Positions 59,591 to 64,000 of a stretch of DNA of 64,000 nt are shown piece by piece. Origin of the DNA: Pseudomonas sp. PB106 (GTDB lineage Bacteria; Pseudomonadota; Gammaproteobacteria; Pseudomonadales; Pseudomonadaceae); the NCBI RefSeq assembly GCF_009764645.1, contig NZ_RWIM01000151.1, forward strand, positions 1-64,000. The letters run 5' to 3'. The position numbers were made by a program, and so were the translations under genes. Numbering within the stretch: position 1 is the first letter of the stretch; each line of letters starts with the position of its first letter. The notes under the pieces are model-generated. The model had not been told where the DNA came from. It saw only the letters and a program-made list of their open reading frames with translations, and made no database searches.

Positions 59591-60800
59591 GCCGGGCAAG
59601 ACCGGCAGCCTGATGCCTGTCGAGGCGGCATTGGCGCGTCTGCTGGACATGGCACAAGCTTCACCGATTACCGCGCACGAATATTTGCCGTTGGCTCAGG
59701 TCGAGGGGCGAGTGCTGGCCGAAGATCTGATTTCGACCTTGGATCTGCCGCCCTGGCCCAACAGCGCCATGGACGGCTATGCCTTGAAACTGGCTGACTG
59801 GACGGGCGAGGCATTGCCGGTCAGTCAAAAAGTCTTCGCCGGACAGGCTCCCCAGCCGTTGCTGCCAGGCACGTGCGCTCGAATCTTTACCGGCGCGCCG
59901 GTACCGGCGGGTGCCGATTGTGTGGAAATGCAGGAAAACGCCGAGGTTCAGGCCGATGGGCGTGTGCGTTTCATCGAGACCATGACGGTGGGGCAGAATA
60001 TTCGCCCACAAGGTCAGGAGACCACGGTCGGTGAACTGATTCTGCAGGCCGGAACCCGATTGGGGCCGATTGAGCAAGGTTTGTCCGCCTCTTTGGGCTG
60101 CGCCGGTCTCAACGTTGTGCGCAAGGTGCGGGTCGCGGTGCTGTCTACCGGTGACGAACTGGTTGAGCCGGGACAGGCATTGGGGCCGGGACAGATCTAC
60201 AACAGCAATCGGGTGGTTCTGTGCAGTTGGCTGCAGCGCTTGGGATGCGAAGTGGTGGATGCCGGAATTCTGCCGGATGATCTGGTTGCCACCCGTGCCC
60301 GATTGGGCGAGTTGCAGGATGTCGACCTGATCCTCTCCACGGGCGGCGTCTCTGTCGGTGAAGCGGACTTCCTTGGCATTGCCTTGAGAGAAGAGGGCGA
60401 ACTGGACTTGTGGAAACTCGCCATCAAGCCCGGGAAACCATTGACCGTCGGCCATTTTCGCGATGTGCCGGTGATCGGCTTGCCCGGTAACCCGGCTTCG
60501 ACGCTGGTCACCTTCGCTTTGTTGGCTCGTCCCTATCTGCTGCGTCGTCAAGGCGTGAAGGAAATCGAGCCCTTGAAATTTCCTGTCCCCGCCGGTTTTG
60601 ACTGGCCGCAGGCGGGAACCCGTCGTGAATATCTGCGTGGGCGTCTGGAACAAGGGCGAGCCATTATTTACCGCAATCAAAGCTCGGGTGTCCTGCGCAG
60701 TGCGGCATGGGCCGATGGCTTGGTTGAGGTACTGGAGGGCCGAACATTGGTCGCCGGAGATGAGGTCGTTTTCATTCCGCTGAGCGATCTTCTGGGCTAA
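59574..60800 (+). CDS. moeA: Molybdopterin molybdenumtransferase MoeA
   Basis: A 408-aa enzyme inserting molybdate into adenylated molybdopterin. GTG 59574 (VNPVGKPGKTGSLMPVEAAL) is preferred to ATG 59613 because the extra residues precede the usual LMPVEAALARLL; both are possible. Motifs: SAMDGYALKLADW, RIFTGAPVPAGADCVEMQEN, VAVLSTGDELVEPGQALGPG and LSTGGVSVGEADFL, the MoCF domain. It overlaps moaB and is probably translationally coupled. Confidence 0.94.
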   Translation: MNPVGKPGKTGSLMPVEAALARLLDMAQASPITAHEYLPLAQVEGRVLAEDLISTLDLPPWPNSAMDGYALKLADWTGEALPVSQKVFAGQAPQPLLPGTCARIFTGAPVPAGADCVEMQENAEVQADGRVRFIETMTVGQNIRPQGQETTVGELILQAGTRLGPIEQGLSASLGCAGLNVVRKVRVAVLSTGDELVEPGQALGPGQIYNSNRVVLCSWLQRLGCEVVDAGILPDDLVATRARLGELQDVDLILSTGGVSVGEADFLGIALREEGELDLWKLAIKPGKPLTVGHFRDVPVIGLPGNPASTLVTFALLARPYLLRRQGVKEIEPLKFPVPAGFDWPQAGTRREYLRGRLEQGRAIIYRNQSSGVLRSAAWADGLVEVLEGRTLVAGDEVVFIPLSDLLG

Positions 60801-60859
60801 GCCTTTGCTTCGAGAGTGCAGGCGCGGCGAATCAACGTCGATGCCTGCACGGCCGTTCA

Positions 60860-61054
60860 TCAGTGACCGATCAAGGTAACCAGTTGATCGAACCGGCTGT
60901 TGGCCACCCATCCCAACAGGCCCAGCACCACTGCCGTCGCTCCTGCTGAATAGGCCAGGCGATGCTTGATGGCTTTGACGTCACCCCTGACTTCGTCCAT
61001 GTCGCGACGGATGTATTTGAGGTGGGTTTCCAGCTCGGCAAAACGGGGTTCCAT
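60860..61054 (-). CDS. Small coiled-coil/membrane protein (XhlA-like), unknown
   Basis: A 64-aa protein from ATG 61054, which has GGAGAAG 7 bases upstream. A coiled-coil segment MEPRFAELETHLKYIRRDMD, then EVRGDVKAIKHRL, leads into one membrane helix AGATAVVLGLLGWVANSRF near the C-terminus. The arrangement resembles small haemolysin XhlA-like proteins. A longer in-frame start at 61180 would add 42 residues of no recognised kind. It is convergent with moeA. Function unknown. Confidence 0.6.
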   Translation of the reverse strand: MEPRFAELETHLKYIRRDMDEVRGDVKAIKHRLAYSAGATAVVLGLLGWVANSRFDQLVTLIGH

Positions 61055-61483
61055 ATCAACTTCTCCAGTGGTTTTGGCGCTGCCCGTGAAATCGGATTTC
61101 TGCGTGATGCGGCTTTCGCAGAATGGGGCAACCGGGCTCACTGATTTTCGGGCTTCAGGACTTGGCATGTGCACATCCATCTACCGATTCGATTGCACAT
61201 TTGCCGCGAACCTCATTATCAAAGCTAATGAGATCTGTAAGGGTGTATCCACTCATTACATGCACATCCTTGTGTATTGTTGATCGAAATTTGATACCGC
61301 CGACACACGGTGAACCACTGACCCGATCAGGTCAATTAAGCCGTTTCCGTATGTTTTGTAAGAATAAATACCGCCTTGTAGGACGCTCGAGCCAGGCGCT
61401 TGAATTTATTGTGAATCTCGCGGCTTTTTTCCGGGCTTGAATGGTCAAGATGTTTCACACGATCCATTTGCGGAGTAACGGTT
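61055..61483. other. Intergenic region before the YegS-like gene
   Basis: A 429-bp gap with base composition clearly more AT-rich than its neighbours from 61190 to 61400. The possible upstream extension of the small membrane gene lies at 61055-61180. Elsewhere I find no gene and no clear palindromic operator; several TTGAT/AATTT stretches are possible promoters. Confidence 0.5.
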
Positions 61484-62401
61484 ATGAGTGAACGCAGGGC
61501 GCTTTTGATTCTGCATGGCAAGCAGGCACTCAACGAGTCGGTACGCGAAGCGGTAGAAAGCCAGCGTGCGCAAGGCTGGGAGTTGGCGGTGCGACTGACC
61601 TGGGAGGCGGGCGACGCTCAGCGTCTGGTGGCGGAGGCTTTGGCTGACGGCTATACGCAGATTATCGCTGGAGGCGGGGATGGCACTTTGCGTGACATTG
61701 CCGAAGCACTGGCATTGAATCCGCAAAAAGCCAGCCTGGTGCTTTTGCCGTTGGGCACCGCCAACGATTTTTCTCGTGCAGCGGGTATTCCGCTGGAGCC
61801 CGCTGATGCACTGAAACTGCTTGATACAGCGCCGACCGCCATCGATCTGGGTGCAGTTGGCGGGCAGATTTTCCTCAACATGGCGACGGGAGGCTTCGGC
61901 AGTCAGGTCACCGCCAACACGTCAGAGGACTTGAAAAAGGTCTTGGGCGGTGCAGCCTATCTGTTCACCGGGTTGTCGCGATTCAGCGAGTTGCATGCGG
62001 CTTATGGCGAGTTGCAGGGACCGGATTTTCACTGGAGCGGCGAGCTGCTGGCATTGGGCATCGGCAATGGCCGTCAGGCCGGCGGCGGGCATGTCTTGTG
62101 CCCCGATGCCGTCGTCGACGACGGAATGTTGGACATCAGCATTCTGCCGGCGCCACAAGAGTTGGTTGGTACGCTGAAAAACCTGCTGAGCGATGGGTTC
62201 GGCATCGACAGCATGTTTGTGCGAGTCCGTTTGCCCTGGGTCGAAATCAAGGTCGCCGAGGGGCTTTACATCAATCTCGACGGTGAGCCACTAGAAGGCG
62301 AGAGCATGCGTTTCGAGGCGCGTCCAGCGGCGTTGCAGGTGCATTTGCCGAAGGACTCACCGTTGTTGTCCGGTCAGTCGCCGGTCAGTCATCAAGGCTG
62401 A
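61484..62401 (+). CDS. Lipid kinase YegS-like protein (diacylglycerol kinase family)
   Basis: A 305-aa DAG_kinase-catalytic protein that phosphorylates a lipid headgroup. The nucleotide motif GGGDGTLRDIAEALAL (residues about 64-79) and LLPLGTANDFSRAAGIPLEP are diagnostic. The C-terminal beta-sandwich includes IDLGAVGGQIFLNMATGGFG and GEPLEGESMRFEARP. The start ATG 61484 follows GGAGTAACGG. Its 3' end overlaps the convergent response-regulator gene by 17 bases. Confidence 0.93.
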   Translation: MSERRALLILHGKQALNESVREAVESQRAQGWELAVRLTWEAGDAQRLVAEALADGYTQIIAGGGDGTLRDIAEALALNPQKASLVLLPLGTANDFSRAAGIPLEPADALKLLDTAPTAIDLGAVGGQIFLNMATGGFGSQVTANTSEDLKKVLGGAAYLFTGLSRFSELHAAYGELQGPDFHWSGELLALGIGNGRQAGGGHVLCPDAVVDDGMLDISILPAPQELVGTLKNLLSDGFGIDSMFVRVRLPWVEIKVAEGLYINLDGEPLEGESMRFEARPAALQVHLPKDSPLLSGQSPVSHQG

Positions 62402-63044
62402 TGATCTGCTCGCGCACGGCAAACAGCACCAGGCCTGCCACGTCGTAGATTTGCAGACGCTTCATGATCTGCGAGCGGTGGGTTTCGACGGTTTTGATGC
62501 TCAGGCCCAGGCCATTGGCGATTTCCCGGGTGGATTTTCCGCGCACGATCAGGCGCAGGATTTCCAGCTGGCGCGCGGTCAGGTTGTGTGAGTCGGCGAC
62601 TTCCGGCTGCTGTTTCTGATTGCGGGTCAGGGCCTGGTTGATCACCGTGTGCGCGATGGCCGGGCTGAGGTAACGCTCATTGTTGCGTAACGCGTCCAGC
62701 GCGTGCTCAAGCTCGGTGGCGGTGGTGTCCTTGAGCAGATAGCCATGGGCGCCGGACTCCAGCGCCTGCATGATCAGCGCAGGATCGGTGTGCATCGAGA
62801 GGATCAGCACTTTGCTTTGCGGGCGCACCCGCTTGAGCCGCTGCAGAGCCTCAAGACCGCCGGTTTCGCGCATCGAGATATCCAGCAGGACGATATCCGG
62901 CGCCAATTGCTCGACCATTTCGAGCAACTGTGAGCCGTCGTTGGCTTCACCAATCACGGCGTAGCCCGGAATATCCAGCACCAGAGCGCGCACGCCGGCC
63001 CTGATCAGCGAGTGGTCATCCACCAGAAGTAAGTTACAAGTCAA
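62385..63044 (-). CDS. LuxR/NarL-family response regulator
   Basis: A 219-aa regulator. The receiver holds DD at 9-10 (LLLVDDHSLIRAGVRA), Asp55 (DIVLLDISMRETGG) and Lys in HGYLLKDTTATELEHAL. The LuxR helix-turn-helix is LTARQLEILRLIVRGKSTRE followed by IANGLGLSIKTVETHRSQIM. The start is TTG 63044, whose TTGA overlaps the TGA stop of the kinase gene; there is no ATG or GTG near a suitable site. It forms a two-component pair with that kinase. Confidence 0.92.
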   Translation of the reverse strand: MTCNLLLVDDHSLIRAGVRALVLDIPGYAVIGEANDGSQLLEMVEQLAPDIVLLDISMRETGGLEALQRLKRVRPQSKVLILSMHTDPALIMQALESGAHGYLLKDTTATELEHALDALRNNERYLSPAIAHTVINQALTRNQKQQPEVADSHNLTARQLEILRLIVRGKSTREIANGLGLSIKTVETHRSQIMKRLQIYDVAGLVLFAVREQIISLDD

Positions 63045-63934
63045 CGCATAACCTTATTGGTACTGGCCCGTTCGAGTGCTCGGGGCGCCCAGGGGAGAAG
63101 TGCTTCGATTTGTGTGCCTTTGCCCGGCTCACTGGTGACCGTCAAGGTGCCGCCCAGTTGTTCGATCCGCTCAACCATCCCGGCCATCCCCCGTTGTCCT
63201 TCGCGCCCCGGATTGGCGGCGGGTGCGAAACCTTGGCCGTCATCACTGATCAAAAGCGTCAGACCTTGCGGCAGGCGTTGCACGCGAATCAGCAGATTGC
63301 TCGCCTGAGCGTGGCGCAGGATATTGGTCACCGCCTCCTGAGTGACGCGAAAGGCGGCGACGGCCATTTCTTCCGGGATACCGTTGAGGCGCTGCTGGCA
63401 ATCGAGGCTCCAGTGCACGTTGGTGTTGGTCAATGTCTTGAGCAAATGCGCGCGCAGGCTGGCTTCCAGACCCAGGCTGGTCAATTGGCGAGGATTGAGG
63501 ATGGCCGAGACATCGCGCACTTTGTTGAGGGTTTCTTCGAGGGTATCGCACAGCGCGGTGCATTGTTCCTGCAAGTCTTGCGGCATTCGTCGTTTGAGCC
63601 ACTCGCTTTGCAATTTGGCGGCTGTCAGCAATTGGCCGATGTCGTCATGCAGTTCACGGCTGAGACGGTGCCGCTCGTTTTCCTGGACTTGCAGCAAGCG
63701 ATCGGCGAGTTCTTGAGGCTGGAACTTGATTGATTTTCGCGAGAGGCGATATTGCACCCAGACACACGCGGTAGCGGCAACGTTAAGCAGCAGCAGACCC
63801 AGGCAAAGCTGTGCGGAAAACCCGTAGGTCAGCAGGCTGCCGAATGCGGTTGCGACACTCAGAATGAGGGTGAACCGGCGTGCATTTTCCCGGGAAGGTG
63901 GCCAAGTGGTGATTGACTTGAGGCTGGCGTACAT
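63041..63934 (-). CDS. NarL-type sensor histidine kinase (possibly continues past the edge)
   Basis: A kinase of the HisKA_3 class, at least 297 aa from ATG 63934 (MYASLKSITTWPPSRENARR). Two membrane helices lie near residues 22-40 and 42-60 (AQLCLGLLLLNVAATACVWV). The phospho-acceptor is His96 in SRELHDDIGQLL, followed by ALCDTLEETLNKVRDVSAIL and the HATPase motifs RVTQEAVTNILRHA, ISDDGQGFA and GMAGMVERIEQLGG. The reading frame has no stop from here to the right edge (64000), so the true start may lie outside the window. Its stop overlaps the regulator's TTG. Confidence 0.88.
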   Translation of the reverse strand: MYASLKSITTWPPSRENARRFTLILSVATAFGSLLTYGFSAQLCLGLLLLNVAATACVWVQYRLSRKSIKFQPQELADRLLQVQENERHRLSRELHDDIGQLLTAAKLQSEWLKRRMPQDLQEQCTALCDTLEETLNKVRDVSAILNPRQLTSLGLEASLRAHLLKTLTNTNVHWSLDCQQRLNGIPEEMAVAAFRVTQEAVTNILRHAQASNLLIRVQRLPQGLTLLISDDGQGFAPAANPGREGQRGMAGMVERIEQLGGTLTVTSEPGKGTQIEALLPWAPRALERASTNKVMR

Positions 63935-64000
63935 AGCGGATGGAGCCAATGGATGTTCGCTGCGGGCAGACCGGCCGGTGGCTGGCGAGTCTCTGTCTGA

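Overview
The window reads as a chromosomal segment of a Pseudomonas, most likely of the P. fluorescens group. The evidence is the high GC content, an 83-codon OprI lipoprotein gene, the EarP/EF-P pair with an Arg32-type EF-P, an OspR/Gpx/MsrB/AlaA/HtpX/Tpm block, and two families of short palindromic REP doublets. Nearly all genes are recognisable housekeeping, stress or signalling genes. I see no tRNA, rRNA, insertion sequence, prophage or CRISPR array. Gene blocks match runs of the P. aeruginosa gene order as I remember it (tesA-oprI, cysB, efp-ohr, class II DAHP synthase-deaD-alaA-ospR-sagS, dgt-YqjD region, moaB-moeA), which helped with naming; this was not checked by search.

Layout. 0-5 kb: chemotaxis receptor, TatD nuclease, MltF-type lytic transglycosylase, DoxX. 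5-12.5 kb: a small unknown, GreB, a FtsX/LolD-like ABC pair, TesA, a Cys-rich unknown, an L,D-transpeptidase, OprI, a structured 640-bp intergenic region and a GNAT-like protein. 12.5-20.9 kb: class I DAHP synthase, PilZ-like protein, thioredoxin-like protein, PanE-like reductase, 5'-nucleotidase, UspA, CysB, a GreA/B-like factor, EarP and EF-P. 21-29.7 kb: Ohr/OhrR, two LysR regulators around a TSUP exporter, a DUF1127 protein, an AlkZ/YcaQ-type glycosylase, class II DAHP synthase, a spermidine-synthase-fold protein and a crotonase. 29.7-37.8 kb: DeaD helicase with a long structured leader, a DODA-type dioxygenase, Tpm, HtpX, AlaA, MsrB, Gpx and OspR. 37.7-51.8 kb: a signalling-rich stretch with a SagS-like hybrid kinase, a DUF815 ATPase coupled to a free-methionine-sulfoxide reductase, an HD-GYP protein with a large insertion, a RocS2/RocA2-like (BvgS/BvgA type) pair, Dgt and an EAL protein. 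51.9-64 kb: a YqjD/YqjE/YqjK-type trio, an ammonium transporter with sigma-54-like sites, a KefB-type antiporter, a glutaredoxin-like protein, a gene behind a consensus LexA box, an RluA-family pseudouridine synthase, MobA/MoaB/MoeA, a YegS-type lipid kinase and a NarL-family two-component pair that runs to the right edge.

Themes. Thiol and peroxide defence recurs (Ohr/OhrR, Gpx/OspR, MsrB, fRMsr), with related palindromic operators in front of ohr and gpx. Cyclic-di-GMP and phosphorelay genes cluster between 37.7 and 51.8 kb. Genes are tightly packed: several ATGA/TGATG couplings, four convergent 3' overlaps, and two divergent pairs whose start codons overlap or nearly touch. Four of six REP doublets of one family lie on or supply the stop codon of the neighbouring gene. 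I found no clearly new multi-gene system. The best leads are the LexA-box gene at 56.7 kb, the structured RNA candidates at 11.8-11.9 kb and 29.9-30.1 kb, and the enlarged HD-GYP domain.
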